Shown: positions 7,277 to 17,110 of the stretch, in pieces | How positions within the stretch are numbered: position 1 is the stretch's first letter | How the letters are laid out: every line of letters begins with the position of its first letter | NCBI GenBank assembly: GCA_902464405.1 | Contig: CABQJD010000014.1 | Location: forward strand, 1 to 28,633 | DNA length: 28,633 nt | Direction of reading: 5' to 3' | Source of the DNA: an uncultured Actinomycetaceae bacterium | Lineage (GTDB): Bacteria; Actinomycetota; Actinomycetes; Actinomycetales; Actinomycetaceae | The notes under the pieces: generated by a model | Told to the model about the DNA's origin: nothing | The model's database searches: none | What the model saw: the letters and a program-made list of their open reading frames with translations, nothing else | Translations under genes and position numbers: made by a program

Positions 7277-8548
7277 CTATTCCAGCGCGAGGCGCCGCAT
7301 AGATTCCACATGCGTCAACTCACCAGAAACAGGATCAATAAAATCGAGCGATTCTGCAAGGAGCTGGAGTGGGTAAGTACGCTCTGCAGCCTTCTCCTTC
7401 GAAAGAATTTCAGGATAAAGTGGATCGGCATATATCGGCGCACCAAGCTCTTTCATCGCAACGCGCAATTGATGCGTGAAACCCGTATGCGGATAAAGGC
7501 GATAGAGCGCAAGCTGCTCATGAATTTTTTCCCCTGCTACTGCTCGCACGAATTCTATGTCGGTGACGGCAAGGCTGCCATTTCGCTCAGGAGCTTGACG
7601 ATGCTCGCCATAGTAGCGAAAGCTGGAAGAGCTGCCAGCATCAGCTGATATTTTTTCTTGGGTGACGTCTGTGCTCGTTTCTCGCTCTCGTATCACTTCA
7701 ACGCGCAGCTGCCCATCACGTTTACGTAAAAGGAGTTCGCTGTGCCATCGAGAGGAGCATAAATCCCCTTGTGAAGCCTTGCGAGAACCATCATGCAAAC
7801 CAGTGGATAAATCGCGGATCAGATAATCACTGCACGAATCACTGCCCACATCGTTGCCTGACTTTTCACCCAGAGCGCCGCAGATATCTCTATACGGCAA
7901 ATGCTGATTTACATTCTCTTTTGGAGCGCTATGCAGATTCTGCAAATTACGCTCAACAATCGGAGCAATTGCTCGATATGTTTTGCGCACGTGACGATCC
8001 TGAAACATTTTCTGATAGGCGCCACGCCACTGCGGATCTTTCACAAGAAGGAGCAAGCCAGCAGTTTCTAAATCAAGCCGATGAGCAGCCACTATTAAAT
8101 CGTTTGCGAATTGGCGGCGAGCTGCAACGAGAACCGTTTGTGCCACATGAGACCCCTTAGGCACTGAGGCCATGCCATGCGGTTTATCTACCACGATATA
8201 GCGTTCATTTTCGGCTACGACTGGCAAAATAATTGGCTCTTCAGGCTCATCGAGCACAGGGCGAAACACCCATATCCTCTCCCCTGGCTGGTATGGATCA
8301 TCTCGTCGAAGAGGGATATTATGCCCTGCAAGCACGTCTGCGCGATCAAGAAGCTCCAGCCCCTGCGATCCAAAACGTTCCTCAAACCATTGCCCCATCG
8401 TCACCCACGGAACGCTAATCTCTTTTTCGCCGTCACGAGAAAAAGGAAGTCTGAAAGGCGCAGCATTGATTCCGTTACGCAGCGGCGGCTGGATTCTGCG
8501 CCGTTTTTCACTTCGGCGCACACTCCTGCTTTTTCTTCTGCTAATCAC
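7277..8548 (-). CDS. RluA-family RNA pseudouridine synthase with an unusual internal insertion
   Basis: It isomerises specific uridines in RNA to pseudouridine. The catalytic motif AHRLDLETAGLLLLVKDP (the aspartate of HRLD is the nucleophile) is intact. The flanking ENERYIVVDKPHGMASVP and HTGFTHQLRVAM motifs are the family's other signatures. A GTG at 8548 gives MISRRKSRSVRR, which matches the Arg-rich start of actinobacterial members; the frame is open to 8662, and an ATG at 8593 is possible. No strong ribosome site helps decide. About 120 residues between the catalytic motif and the 'TGFTHQLR' motif are Ser/Gln/Asn-rich and poorly conserved-looking, making the protein much longer than the usual 300 or so. 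The target RNA cannot be told. Confidence 0.85.
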   Translation of the reverse strand: MISRRKSRSVRRSEKRRRIQPPLRNGINAAPFRLPFSRDGEKEISVPWVTMGQWFEERFGSQGLELLDRADVLAGHNIPLRRDDPYQPGERIWVFRPVLDEPEEPIILPVVAENERYIVVDKPHGMASVPKGSHVAQTVLVAARRQFANDLIVAAHRLDLETAGLLLLVKDPQWRGAYQKMFQDRHVRKTYRAIAPIVERNLQNLHSAPKENVNQHLPYRDICGALGEKSGNDVGSDSCSDYLIRDLSTGLHDGSRKASQGDLCSSRWHSELLLRKRDGQLRVEVIRERETSTDVTQEKISADAGSSSSFRYYGEHRQAPERNGSLAVTDIEFVRAVAGEKIHEQLALYRLYPHTGFTHQLRVAMKELGAPIYADPLYPEILSKEKAAERTYPLQLLAESLDFIDPVSGELTHVESMRRLALE

Positions 8549-8748
8549 CAGTACAACTTTAATGCCTAGCTGCAATAAATACGCATTCTCCATAAGAGCC
8601 GCCCGCAAGCGGTCTGCTGCACGACGAGCTATGCACTGCCAGACGTGTCCAGCAAAACACATAAACTCTGCAATTGCAGTTCTAGATTTCTAGCGAACGT
8701 GAGAGACTATAAGTAAACGTATAAAACACGACTCAGAGAGGACGTCTC

Positions 8749-10380
8749 GTGACGAAGAGTTTATATTTCACTGCAGCAGAAGGAAACGTCGGCACCCGAT
8801 CTGCAGCGCACGCCTGCATAGAGGTTTTGCGTGAACGATATGAAAAATTGGGAGTGTTTCGCGCATTTACCAACGGTTCTATCGAAAGTGACGAAAGTTT
8901 TCGCGAACTTCTCGTTGCGGCAGGCAATGAGGACGATCTTCAGCGAGCTTGGGGAACGACCCGCCAAGAATACGTGGCTGATGAAGACGCTTCGATGGTG
9001 ACTCTCGTCAAACGCTACACAGATTACGCCAAAGACTACGATGCAGTACTTATTATCGGCTTGCTCGACTGCGATCCAATCTATCCTGGATTGCTTGCTC
9101 GAGCTGGACGCACCGCCGCTAACCTAGGCACAACTGTGCTCCCTATTATCTCAGGCGCGCTACGAGGCACACGAGATATCGAATCCATTTCGCATCTTGC
9201 AATCCATGAAATTTCTCATCAGCATGCTCCCGTTTCTGCCATGCTGATCACTGCAGCTTCCCACGAATTGATCGAGGTACTTCCACGCGAAGGATCCCAC
9301 AGCTCCATTATCACGTTTGCAGATGGCACAGCGCCTGAACTTTCAGAAAACGATAAAAATATTCTTATTTCTGCAATGGAACACGACTCCAACGTCATCA
9401 CGCCGCTAAGCTTCACAGCAAGTTTGATTGAGCGAGCACGAGCGAATCGCAAGCGTATCGTCCTTCCCGAAAGCGACGACGATCGCGTGCTCCTCGCCGC
9501 CGCTGAACTGCTGGAACGTGAAGTCGCCGATATTATTTTGCTTGGCGATGCCGCCACTATCGCTGCTCGGGCAGACGAACTTAGCATTAACCTCGGTGAG
9601 GCAGAAATAATCAGCCCAGAAGATCCTGAACTGCTGGGCAAATACGCCGAAAAGTTTGCAGAGCTTCGCGCGAAGAAAGGCGTCACCTACGAGCAAGCCT
9701 TGGAGAAGGTCAAGGATATTTCATATTTCGGCACGATGATGGTCTATATGGGTGACGCCGATGGCATGGTTTCTGGAGCAGCGCACACTACGGCACACAC
9801 AATCGTGCCAAGCTTCCAGACGATTAAGACAAAACCAGGAGTAGATCTTGTAAGCTCTGCGTTCCTGATGCTGATGGAAGATCGCGTCTATGTGTATGGC
9901 GACTGCGCCGTCACCACGAACCCAACGCCAGCAGACCTTGCTTCTATCGCAATTTCCTCCGCAGAAACTGCCATACAGTTTGGAGTTGAACCGCGCGTTG
10001 CTATGCTCAGCTATTCCACTGGCACATCAGGAAAAGGACCAAGCGTTGATGCAGTGATCGAAGCGACAGCAATCGCGAAAGAGCGCCGCCCAGACCTACT
10101 TATCGAAGGACCTATCCAGTATGACGCCGCTGTAGACGAAGCAGTCGCTTCAAAGAAGCTTCCTGGATCACCAGTGGCTGGCAAAGCAACTGTGTTTATT
10201 TTCCCCGATCTCAATGCTGGAAACATCGGCTATAAAGCAGTTCAGCGTTCGAGCGGCGCAGTAGCAGTCGGTCCGCTTCTGCAAGGGCTCAACAAGCCTG
10301 TAAACGATCTTTCGCGCGGCGCCCTCGTGGAAGATATCGTCAATACAGTTGCTATTACGGCAATTCAAGCTCAAAACTAG
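8749..10380 (+). CDS. pta: phosphate acetyltransferase
   Basis: It interconverts acetyl-CoA plus phosphate with acetyl-phosphate plus CoA. With acetate kinase this yields ATP and acetate during overflow or fermentation. The GTG start has an AGAGAGGAC ribosome site about five bases upstream. Residues 1 to about 220 are the P-loop-like N-terminal domain with a degenerate loop (AAEGNVGTRS). From about 225 the PTA/PTB catalytic domain runs to the end (RKRIVLPESDDDRVL, then SGAAHTTAHT, then SYSTGTSGKGPSVDAV). At 543 residues it is shorter than the roughly 700-residue long forms and seems to lack a full DRTGG regulatory domain. ackA follows 128 bases downstream in the same direction. Confidence 0.96.
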   Translation: MTKSLYFTAAEGNVGTRSAAHACIEVLRERYEKLGVFRAFTNGSIESDESFRELLVAAGNEDDLQRAWGTTRQEYVADEDASMVTLVKRYTDYAKDYDAVLIIGLLDCDPIYPGLLARAGRTAANLGTTVLPIISGALRGTRDIESISHLAIHEISHQHAPVSAMLITAASHELIEVLPREGSHSSIITFADGTAPELSENDKNILISAMEHDSNVITPLSFTASLIERARANRKRIVLPESDDDRVLLAAAELLEREVADIILLGDAATIAARADELSINLGEAEIISPEDPELLGKYAEKFAELRAKKGVTYEQALEKVKDISYFGTMMVYMGDADGMVSGAAHTTAHTIVPSFQTIKTKPGVDLVSSAFLMLMEDRVYVYGDCAVTTNPTPADLASIAISSAETAIQFGVEPRVAMLSYSTGTSGKGPSVDAVIEATAIAKERRPDLLIEGPIQYDAAVDEAVASKKLPGSPVAGKATVFIFPDLNAGNIGYKAVQRSSGAVAVGPLLQGLNKPVNDLSRGALVEDIVNTVAITAIQAQN

Positions 10381-10508
10381 GCATATAAGCCCACATAAGA
10401 GCTTGAATGCAATGCACCAGCAGAAAGCGCACACAGCATCACATATATTTAATTTCATTTTTCCTAGATCATTTCCTCTAGATTTATCAAATAAAAGGAG
10501 TAATCTAC

Positions 10509-11684
10509 ATGACAGTCCTCGTGATCAACTCAGGATCCAGCTCAATTAAATATCAGCTCATAGATCCAGAATCCGGAGAATCAATTGCCAGCGGCCTCGT
10601 AGAGCGTATCGGCGAAGAAATCGGGCACTATGCTCATCAATACCAAGGAACGACCACTGATATCGATGAGCCTATCGCCGATCACAGTGTTGGCTTGCGC
10701 AAAGTGATCGAACTATTCAACACTGTTGGCCCGAATCTTGAAGAAGCACATATCAAAGCGGTCGGGCACCGCGTGGTGCAGGGCGGTAAATATTTCTCGC
10801 GCGCTGAAATCGTCACGCCAGAAGTAGAAGCTAAAATACGTGAGCTTATCCCACTCGGTCCTCTCCACAATCCAGCTCACCTCAAAGGGATTGACGTGGC
10901 ACTTCAGCTCTTTGACGTGCCAAACGTTGCCGTATTCGATACCGCATTCTTCCAAGATCTTCCAAACGAATCGGCAACTTACGCGCTCGACCGTGAGATT
11001 GCCGAGAAATATGAGATCCGCCGCTATGGCGCTCACGGCACGAGTCACAAATACGTGAGTGGAAAAGTGAGTGAAATTCTTGGACGTTCTGATCTGAAGC
11101 AGATCGTGCTCCATCTGGGCAATGGCGCCTCCGCATCGGCCGTGATCGGCAAACATGCTTTCGACACTTCTATGGGATTGACACCGCTCGAAGGCTTAAT
11201 GATGGGCGGGCGTACAGGAGATATCGATCCAGCAGCAGTCTTCCATCTGCAGCGCGTAGCAGGAATGAGCGTTGATGAAGTGGACGAACTCTTCAACAAG
11301 AAGAGCGGTTTGAAAGGCTTGGCAGGCGATAACGATATGCGAGGTGTGCGCGCCGCTGCCGATGCTGGCGATCCTCATGCAATTGAAGCACTCGAGGTGT
11401 ACGAGCATCGCCTTCTGCGTTATATTGGCGCATACACAGCCGAGATGGGCGGCGTAGACGTCATTACTTTTACTGCTGGCGTAGGAGAAAACAGCCCGTG
11501 GCTGCGTGAAGATATCGCAAAGCGTTTAGCGCCATTCGGTGTGAAAATTGATCCAGAGCTCAACGCAGTTCGTTCCAAAGACGCACGAATCATCTCGACT
11601 CCCGATTCCAGCGTTATCCTCATGGTAGTTCCAACGAACGAAGAGCTCGCTATTGCCCGTGAATCGATGGATGTGATCTCTTAG
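10509..11684 (+). CDS. ackA: acetate kinase
   Basis: It transfers phosphate from acetyl-phosphate to ADP, completing the Pta-AckA route. The 391 residues include the N-terminal VLVINSGSSSIKYQL phosphate-binding motif, GHRVVQGG, the DTAFFQDLP segment, GAHGTSHKYVS and the C-terminal FTAGVGENS motif, all expected of the ASKHA-fold kinase. AAAGGAG stands eight bases before the ATG. Separation from pta is 128 bases with no obvious terminator, so the two are probably co-transcribed. A strong hairpin after the gene marks the end of the unit and faces the converging nucleoside operon. Confidence 0.98.
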   Translation: MTVLVINSGSSSIKYQLIDPESGESIASGLVERIGEEIGHYAHQYQGTTTDIDEPIADHSVGLRKVIELFNTVGPNLEEAHIKAVGHRVVQGGKYFSRAEIVTPEVEAKIRELIPLGPLHNPAHLKGIDVALQLFDVPNVAVFDTAFFQDLPNESATYALDREIAEKYEIRRYGAHGTSHKYVSGKVSEILGRSDLKQIVLHLGNGASASAVIGKHAFDTSMGLTPLEGLMMGGRTGDIDPAAVFHLQRVAGMSVDEVDELFNKKSGLKGLAGDNDMRGVRAAADAGDPHAIEALEVYEHRLLRYIGAYTAEMGGVDVITFTAGVGENSPWLREDIAKRLAPFGVKIDPELNAVRSKDARIISTPDSSVILMVVPTNEELAIARESMDVIS

Positions 11685-11827
11685 TCGAGAAAAGTAAATA
11701 AAGGTTGAGCAGCTGCTCTCTCCTCTCTTCAGGGAGCTTCTCCTTAGGAAGCCTGCTGCTAGAGAAAGCAGCTATAAGCCGCAAAAACTCGCCATAGTCT
11801 GCCAATCTAGAAGCGCAGAAAGAACTG

Positions 11828-11864
11828 AGCGCGGTGTACTGTATCGTATGCAGTACACCGCGCT
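11828..11864. terminator. hairpin between converging ackA and deoC
   Basis: AGCGCGGTGTACTG at 11828-11841 and CAGTACACCGCGCT at 11851-11864 are perfect 14-base complements with a 9-base loop. Both flanks are AT-rich (TTTATAAAAA on the right side). Because ackA (plus) and deoC (minus) converge here, it can serve both directions. The U-tract is modest on either strand, so a weakly intrinsic or bifunctional terminator is likely. Confidence 0.75.
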
Positions 11865-11893
11865 GCTTTATAAAAAGATTTTCTGAAGAAAAA

Positions 11894-12556
11894 TTATTCA
11901 GGCAATGTATCGAGCACTGCGCGAGATCCAGATAGTCCTAAACGGGTAGCTCCTGCAGCCATCAATGCCAACGCAAATTCACCGTCATGAATGCCGCCCG
12001 AAGCCTTCACCTCACAGCTATTTCCGACTGTCTGCTTCATCAGCTGCACTGCGTGTACAGAAGCTCCCCCAGCCGAGTGAAATCCTGTAGACGTTTTCAC
12101 GAAATCAGCATCGACGTTGCGCGCAATTTCGCACACTTTCACGATTTCTTCATCAGTGAGAGCCGCCGATTCAATAATCACTTTCAGCACAGCGTATGGA
12201 ATCGCCTCGCGCACAGCAGCAATATCATATTCAACTGCATCCCAATCATGCTCTTTTACGAAGCCGATATTTACCACCATATCCACTTCATCTGCTCCGC
12301 AGGCAACTGCTTGAGCTGCTTCAGCTGCCTTAACGTTGCTTGCAACTGCACCGCTTGGGAAACCGCACACCACAGCAAGTTTCAGATCTGCCAAATCAAT
12401 ACTTTCTGGCAACGGAAGCATCGAAGGCGATACGCACACCGAATATGTGCCCAGTTCTTGCGCTTCACGCACCAAAGCAGCTACTTGCTGCGTCGTCGCC
12501 TCTGGTTTTAATAAAGTGTGGTCAATAATTCCTGCCACGCTTGCACGATCTACCAT
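11894..12556 (-). CDS. deoC: deoxyribose-phosphate aldolase
   Basis: It cleaves 2-deoxyribose-5-phosphate to acetaldehyde and glyceraldehyde-3-phosphate, ending deoxynucleoside catabolism. I place the start at the ATG at 12556 because GAGGAG sits six bases upstream; the frame is open further to 12610 but without a ribosome site. In the 220-residue reading, IIDHTLLKPEAT (11-22) opens the TIM barrel. VLKVIIE holds Lys125, and DFVKTSTGF holds the Schiff-base Lys154. It is the last gene of the nucleoside salvage cluster, 131 bases after the phosphorylase. The phosphopentomutase needed to make its substrate from deoxyribose-1-phosphate is not in the window. Confidence 0.97.
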   Translation of the reverse strand: MVDRASVAGIIDHTLLKPEATTQQVAALVREAQELGTYSVCVSPSMLPLPESIDLADLKLAVVCGFPSGAVASNVKAAEAAQAVACGADEVDMVVNIGFVKEHDWDAVEYDIAAVREAIPYAVLKVIIESAALTDEEIVKVCEIARNVDADFVKTSTGFHSAGGASVHAVQLMKQTVGNSCEVKASGGIHDGEFALALMAAGATRLGLSGSRAVLDTLPE

Positions 12557-12687
12557 AGTAATCTCCTCATACATATCATCTTTAATGTTTATATTAGTGC
12601 GTGCACACATATGGGCAATGCCGATACTGCTCAGGCACCTCAGCTTACCTCACTACTTGTGTGCCTTTTGTGTGCCCTGCTTCTGTA

Positions 12688-13980
12688 TCAGCCTTCAATA
12701 CGATCCAATATGACACCGAGCGCCAAAGCTGGCGAATCTCCAATAACGATTCCCCCTTCGAGAGCCTCCAAAGCTCGAGGAAAACGATCTGGCTCATCTG
12801 TATGCAAAGTAAGAAGTTTTTGCCCTTTACGCACACGCTCACCAGGCTTTGCATAAATCTCAACACCTGCCCCTGCTTGGACAGGTTCCCCTTGTGAGGT
12901 GCGACCAGCACCTAACCTCCAACTAGCCACCCCTACCGCGAGCGCGTCGAGCTTTTGGATAATGCCATCATCGTCTGCCGTGACGTCAATCGACTCTTGT
13001 GCGTGCACAAGCTCAGCATCAGGATCTCCACCTTGCCAGCGAATCATCTCACGCCATTTATCCATTGCCCGCCCGTCTTGAAGCGCCTGCTCAATATCAG
13101 CGTCTGGTTGCCCTGCTGCCGTCAGCATTTCGCGAGCAAGAGCCAGCGTCAACTCTACAACGTCACGCGGCCCGCCCCCAGCAAGCACTTCAACGCTTTC
13201 TTCTACTTCGAGAGCATTACCTACTTTTAGCCCAAGTGGTGTACTCATATCGGTGAGCAGAGCAACCGTCTGTACGCCTGCGTCACTGCCAAGATCGACC
13301 ATCGTGCGGGCAAGCTCTCGCGCCTGCCCAAGCTCTTTCATAAAAGCACCAGATCCTACCTTCACGTCTAAAACAAGCGAGTGAGTGCCTTCGGCAATTT
13401 TCTTGCTCATAATCGAGGTGGCGATAAGAGGAATACAATCCACTGTTGAGGTGATATCTCGCAGTGCGTAAAGTTTTTTATCTGCAGGAGCAAGCCCACT
13501 TCCAGCAGCGCAGATCACTGCTCCTGGCCCTTCCATCCCAAGCTGACGCATAATATCGGCATTGCTCAGATCTGCCCTCCAGCCAGGAATGGATTCGAGC
13601 TTATCGAGCGTACCTCCAGTATGCCCTAGCCCTCGCCCAGACAGTTGCGGCACAGCCACTCCGTACACAGCAACGAGTGGAGCAAGAGGAAGCGTAATTT
13701 TATCGCCCACGCCTCCAGTTGAATGCTTATCTGCAGTGACGCGCCCTAGCCTAGAGAAATCCATGCGCTCGCCAGAATCGATCATCGCCGTCATTAAACG
13801 TGAAATTTCGTGACGATTCATACCGTTGAGAAAAATTGCCATAGCGAGCGCACTCATCTGCTCGTCTTTAACGACACCGCGAGTATAGGCATCGATTACC
13901 CACGCAATTTCTTCGTCTGTGAGCTGATACCCATCTCGCTTATGCCGAATGACGTCTACTGCATCAAATTTTTCTGCCAT
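12688..13980 (-). CDS. deoA: pyrimidine-nucleoside / thymidine phosphorylase
   Basis: It splits thymidine (and probably deoxyuridine or uridine) with phosphate into base and (deoxy)ribose-1-phosphate. The signature KHSTGGVGDKITLPLAP binds phosphate. SGRGLGHTGGTLDKLE and LVLDVKVGSGAFMK, the other hallmarks of the family, follow in order. The ATG at 13980 begins MAEKFDAVDVIRHKRDG, the normal N-terminus, with a GAAAGAAAG ribosome site; a GTG at 14004 would only add eight residues. With 430 residues it has the standard three-domain length. Thymidine-only and broad pyrimidine specificity cannot be separated by eye, so pdp is an alternative symbol. It lies between cdd and deoC in one direction, giving the order deaminate, phosphorolyse, cleave. 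Confidence 0.95.
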   Translation of the reverse strand: MAEKFDAVDVIRHKRDGYQLTDEEIAWVIDAYTRGVVKDEQMSALAMAIFLNGMNRHEISRLMTAMIDSGERMDFSRLGRVTADKHSTGGVGDKITLPLAPLVAVYGVAVPQLSGRGLGHTGGTLDKLESIPGWRADLSNADIMRQLGMEGPGAVICAAGSGLAPADKKLYALRDITSTVDCIPLIATSIMSKKIAEGTHSLVLDVKVGSGAFMKELGQARELARTMVDLGSDAGVQTVALLTDMSTPLGLKVGNALEVEESVEVLAGGGPRDVVELTLALAREMLTAAGQPDADIEQALQDGRAMDKWREMIRWQGGDPDAELVHAQESIDVTADDDGIIQKLDALAVGVASWRLGAGRTSQGEPVQAGAGVEIYAKPGERVRKGQKLLTLHTDEPDRFPRALEALEGGIVIGDSPALALGVILDRIEG

Positions 13981-14043
13981 GCTCTTTCTTTCACTCACTT
14001 TCACTGATGTATCCTCACCCCTATCAGGGCATATTGCAACTAG

Positions 14044-14460
14044 CTATATTTTTATTGCTGTGGGAACCTGCGCTAGATCGGATGGGCCGAAAGCATCGGG
14101 AAGAACTTCGCGCATCGGCGTCACGCCTCGCGGCATATGCACCAAAAGCTCACTGCCACCATGCTCAAACAAGAGCTGCCGGCAACGACCGCATGGCACA
14201 ATCAGATCGCCGTTATTATTCACGCATGCTACCGCAACGAGCCGTCCACCACCTGTACGGATAAGCTCACTAACCATTCCACATTCAGCGCAGAGCCCAA
14301 CTCCAGATGCAGCATTTTCCACATTGCAACCACTCACGTAACGCCCATCATCAACAAGCCCTGCAGCTCCTACTGGATATCGCGTATAGGGAGCATAAGC
14401 ATACGTACACGCCTGCTTAGCTAGGCGGATAAGAGCATCCCAATCGATTGACTGCACCAT
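14044..14460 (-). CDS. cdd: cytidine deaminase
   Basis: It hydrolyses cytidine and deoxycytidine to (deoxy)uridine, feeding the phosphorylase encoded next. The 138 residues have the tetrameric short-form architecture. CNVENA (45-50) binds ribose, CAE (57-59) gives zinc ligand Cys57 and catalytic Glu59, and PCGRCRQ gives zinc ligands Cys90 and Cys93. A GAAAGGA ribosome site stands about six bases before the ATG. It is 119 bases downstream of the second permease gene and 63 bases upstream of deoA, in the same direction. Confidence 0.97.
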   Translation of the reverse strand: MVQSIDWDALIRLAKQACTYAYAPYTRYPVGAAGLVDDGRYVSGCNVENAASGVGLCAECGMVSELIRTGGGRLVAVACVNNNGDLIVPCGRCRQLLFEHGGSELLVHMPRGVTPMREVLPDAFGPSDLAQVPTAIKI

Positions 14461-14579
14461 CGCGCTTCCTTTCTCACTTTCTCACTTTACTGTGAATCTT
14501 ATTGAAAGCAATACTGCACTTCATATACAACGTATTTTCCTACACCCGCTCTAAGCCTGGTGCAGAGAGAAAAGGGACA

Positions 14580-15917
14580 TCACTTCATATATGGAATATT
14601 TTCTGCAGCAGGAGCACGGCTCTTACCCACGAAGCCTGCCACAGCAATAATTGTGATGATGTATGGAATCATATTCACAAGCTGTGAAGGAATAGCGTGC
14701 GTGAGGTTCGGCATCAGCTGAGCAACTGCCGTCGCAAAGCCAAACATAAGAGAAGCTCCCAGCGCACCAATCGGATGCCATTTGCCAAGAATCATCGCAG
14801 CCAAAGCGATATAACCATTTCCTGCCGACATATTATCTGTAAATGCCAACCCTTGCCCGATCGTGAAGAATGCGCCACCCAACCCAGCTAAGGAGGAAGC
14901 AAGAATTGTGTTGCGAATACGCGTGCGGTTCACCTTAATGCCAACAGTATCTGCGGCACGCGGATGCTCACCCACAGCTCTCAGACGCAAACCCCAACGG
15001 CTGCGATAGAGGAAAATCGTCAGGAATACGACCACAGCATACATGATGTACACGAGGATTGTCTGATTGAAAAGCGCTGGACCAACAACTGGAATATCAG
15101 CTAAGAAGGGAATCCTGATTGCTTTAAGCGAATGCCTGCTCGTATTGAGAATCTGAGCATGCTCAGACATCAACGAACCATAAAAGAAAGTGGTGAGCCC
15201 GAGGCAGAGCACGTTGAGCACAACACCCACAATAATTTGGTCAACACCATATTTCACAGAAAAAAGTGCGAGCAGGCAGCCTACGAAAGCGCCCGCAATC
15301 GGAGCAGCAATAAGCCCAGCATACGGGGTTTGGAAAAAACTTGCTGCCATGACGCCCATAAAAGCACCGACTAAAAGATCACCCTCAATCGCGATATTGA
15401 CTACGCCGACATGCTCACTCATCACACCTGAGAGAGCCCCGAAAATGAGCGGAGTGGAAATTGCAACTGTTGCCGCGAAAGTGGTGGTAAGAGTGAGAGC
15501 TCCTGCACTTCCAGCACCAGCGAAAATCAGAAAACCCAGCACAGTCACAAGTGCAACCACAATTGCGGCCGCGCGATCTGCAAGAAAGCCTTTACGCCCG
15601 TAAGAATCGCGAGCCAAAGCGGAGACGATGCTCCAGAGCAGCATCACAACAGCAACACCAAAAAATATCCACAGAACTATTGCTGCTGGCACAGAAAAAT
15701 CGGGAATATCTATAAGCGACCCACTATCATTCAAACGAATAAGAGTATTACCTTGAGCACGAAGAGCGAATAAGAAAAGGAGAATAGCTGCTATCGTATA
15801 AGTGATCGGCATTTTCCACGATAATTTTTCTTGAACATCACGGGGAATCCCTAGCGTATGTGCCACTGGCAGAGAATCTTTCACACGAACTGTACGGTTC
15901 ACTTGAGTGCTATTCAT
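14580..15917 (-). CDS. nucleoside ABC transporter permease (BPD_transp_2 family), second permease
   Basis: This integral membrane component pairs with the permease encoded just upstream to form the channel of a BMP-type nucleoside importer. The 445 residues carry about ten hydrophobic segments. SGVMSEHVGVVNIAIEGDLL and the later RLRAVGEHPRAADTVGI stretch are typical of the branched-chain/ribose-type permease family, YufQ/NupC-like. The N-terminal 45 residues before the first membrane segment are unusually long and hydrophilic. Its start overlaps the stop of the preceding permease gene by four bases (ATGA), so translation is coupled. The adjacent deaminase and phosphorylase genes support nucleosides as cargo. 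Confidence 0.9.
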   Translation of the reverse strand: MNSTQVNRTVRVKDSLPVAHTLGIPRDVQEKLSWKMPITYTIAAILLFLFALRAQGNTLIRLNDSGSLIDIPDFSVPAAIVLWIFFGVAVVMLLWSIVSALARDSYGRKGFLADRAAAIVVALVTVLGFLIFAGAGSAGALTLTTTFAATVAISTPLIFGALSGVMSEHVGVVNIAIEGDLLVGAFMGVMAASFFQTPYAGLIAAPIAGAFVGCLLALFSVKYGVDQIIVGVVLNVLCLGLTTFFYGSLMSEHAQILNTSRHSLKAIRIPFLADIPVVGPALFNQTILVYIMYAVVVFLTIFLYRSRWGLRLRAVGEHPRAADTVGIKVNRTRIRNTILASSLAGLGGAFFTIGQGLAFTDNMSAGNGYIALAAMILGKWHPIGALGASLMFGFATAVAQLMPNLTHAIPSQLVNMIPYIITIIAVAGFVGKSRAPAAENIPYMK

Positions 15918-17110
15918 GCCTGCACCCCCTTTACACTCGACGCATGTACATTCGAGGCCATCGCCACCAAATCACGTACTCCTTTACCATCAGGACGAGG
16001 CAGATGGAAGAGCCAGCGTACCAACGCTGGAGCTGCAATCAACAAAACAATCACAGATTCCAAAATAAGGATCATATCGATTGGCACGCCCTGGGTCTGC
16101 ATCTTAAAACCACCTGCCTTGAAAGCACCGAAAAGTAAGCCAGAAAAGAAAATACCAAGCGGCTTATTGCGCCCGAGCAGCGCTACCGTAATCGCATCAA
16201 AACCGATAGAACCAGCAATAGCTGTACCTACGCCAGTATTGTCGAGGTACATCGTGCCCAAAGCCTCATTCGCACCAGCAAGCCCACAAAACATTCCCGA
16301 GGCAACCATTGTCAACGTGGTGACGCGCCCGATATTCATGCCTGCACTGCGGGCAGCATGCGAATTTGCACCCACAGCTCTCACCTCAAAGCCGAATGTG
16401 CAACGCTCTAAAATCCACCAGTAAAGAATCACAGCCACAATTGCAATGATGAAACCCAAATGCAATTTAAAAGGAGCTGGCAAAATTGCTGGAAGCGCAG
16501 CAGAATCGCAGGCAATCGGAGAAATCAGATTGTTTTGGTTCGGTTTTTGCCACGCATCTTGGCTGAGCACAAAAGCAAGAGCAAGCCCCGCAATATTATT
16601 GAGCATAATAGTGATAATTACTTCGTTTGCACCAGTTTTTGCTTTGAGGAAGCCAGCAATCCCAGCGTAAAGACCACCAGCAATAAGAGCAGCGAGAAGA
16701 GCTGCGATCAAGTGAATACCAGCAGGCATAGGGAAGAAAATAGAGACACCAATAGCAGCAATTGCACCGAAAATAATCTGCCCTTGCCCGCCGATATTAA
16801 AAAGCCCTGCACGAAAACCAAAGCCTAAACCCAGCCCTGCAAGAATGAGAGGAGCAGCGAAACGCAACGAATCTGTGAGAGGGCGTATAGCTTGAGCAAA
16901 ACCGCGAGTGGCAAGTACGTCTGAATTGAAAATCGCACCTTTAAACATTGCCGCGTATGCATCAAAAACCGAAGCACCCGATATAACGATCAGCAATGCA
17001 CCAATAAGGAAGGCAATGATGACAGCTAGAATGCCAACCAGCCAGCTGGAACGAACTGCGGCGTGTATATACGATCGAAGCCACACACCCATGCCTGCAG
17101 ATTTTTTCAT
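15914..17110 (-). CDS. nucleoside ABC transporter permease (BPD_transp_2 family), first permease
   Basis: Partner channel subunit of the importer, 398 residues with about nine membrane segments. GLGLGFGFRAGLFNIGGQGQ is the family signature in the loop that contacts the ATPase, followed by FEVRAVGANSHAARSAGMN. It is of the YufP/NupB type. Both ends overlap neighbours by four bases (with the ATPase gene upstream and the second permease downstream), so ATPase and both permeases are translated as a block, which fits fixed stoichiometry in one complex. Confidence 0.92.
   Translation of the reverse strand: MKKSAGMGVWLRSYIHAAVRSSWLVGILAVIIAFLIGALLIVISGASVFDAYAAMFKGAIFNSDVLATRGFAQAIRPLTDSLRFAAPLILAGLGLGFGFRAGLFNIGGQGQIIFGAIAAIGVSIFFPMPAGIHLIAALLAALIAGGLYAGIAGFLKAKTGANEVIITIMLNNIAGLALAFVLSQDAWQKPNQNNLISPIACDSAALPAILPAPFKLHLGFIIAIVAVILYWWILERCTFGFEVRAVGANSHAARSAGMNIGRVTTLTMVASGMFCGLAGANEALGTMYLDNTGVGTAIAGSIGFDAITVALLGRNKPLGIFFSGLLFGAFKAGGFKMQTQGVPIDMILILESVIVLLIAAPALVRWLFHLPRPDGKGVRDLVAMASNVHASSVKGVQA

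Noticed and set aside
11987..12511. 174-codon plus-strand frame opposite deoC
   Set aside because: Antisense shadow, Cys/His/Ser-rich; deoC on the other strand is complete with its catalytic lysines.
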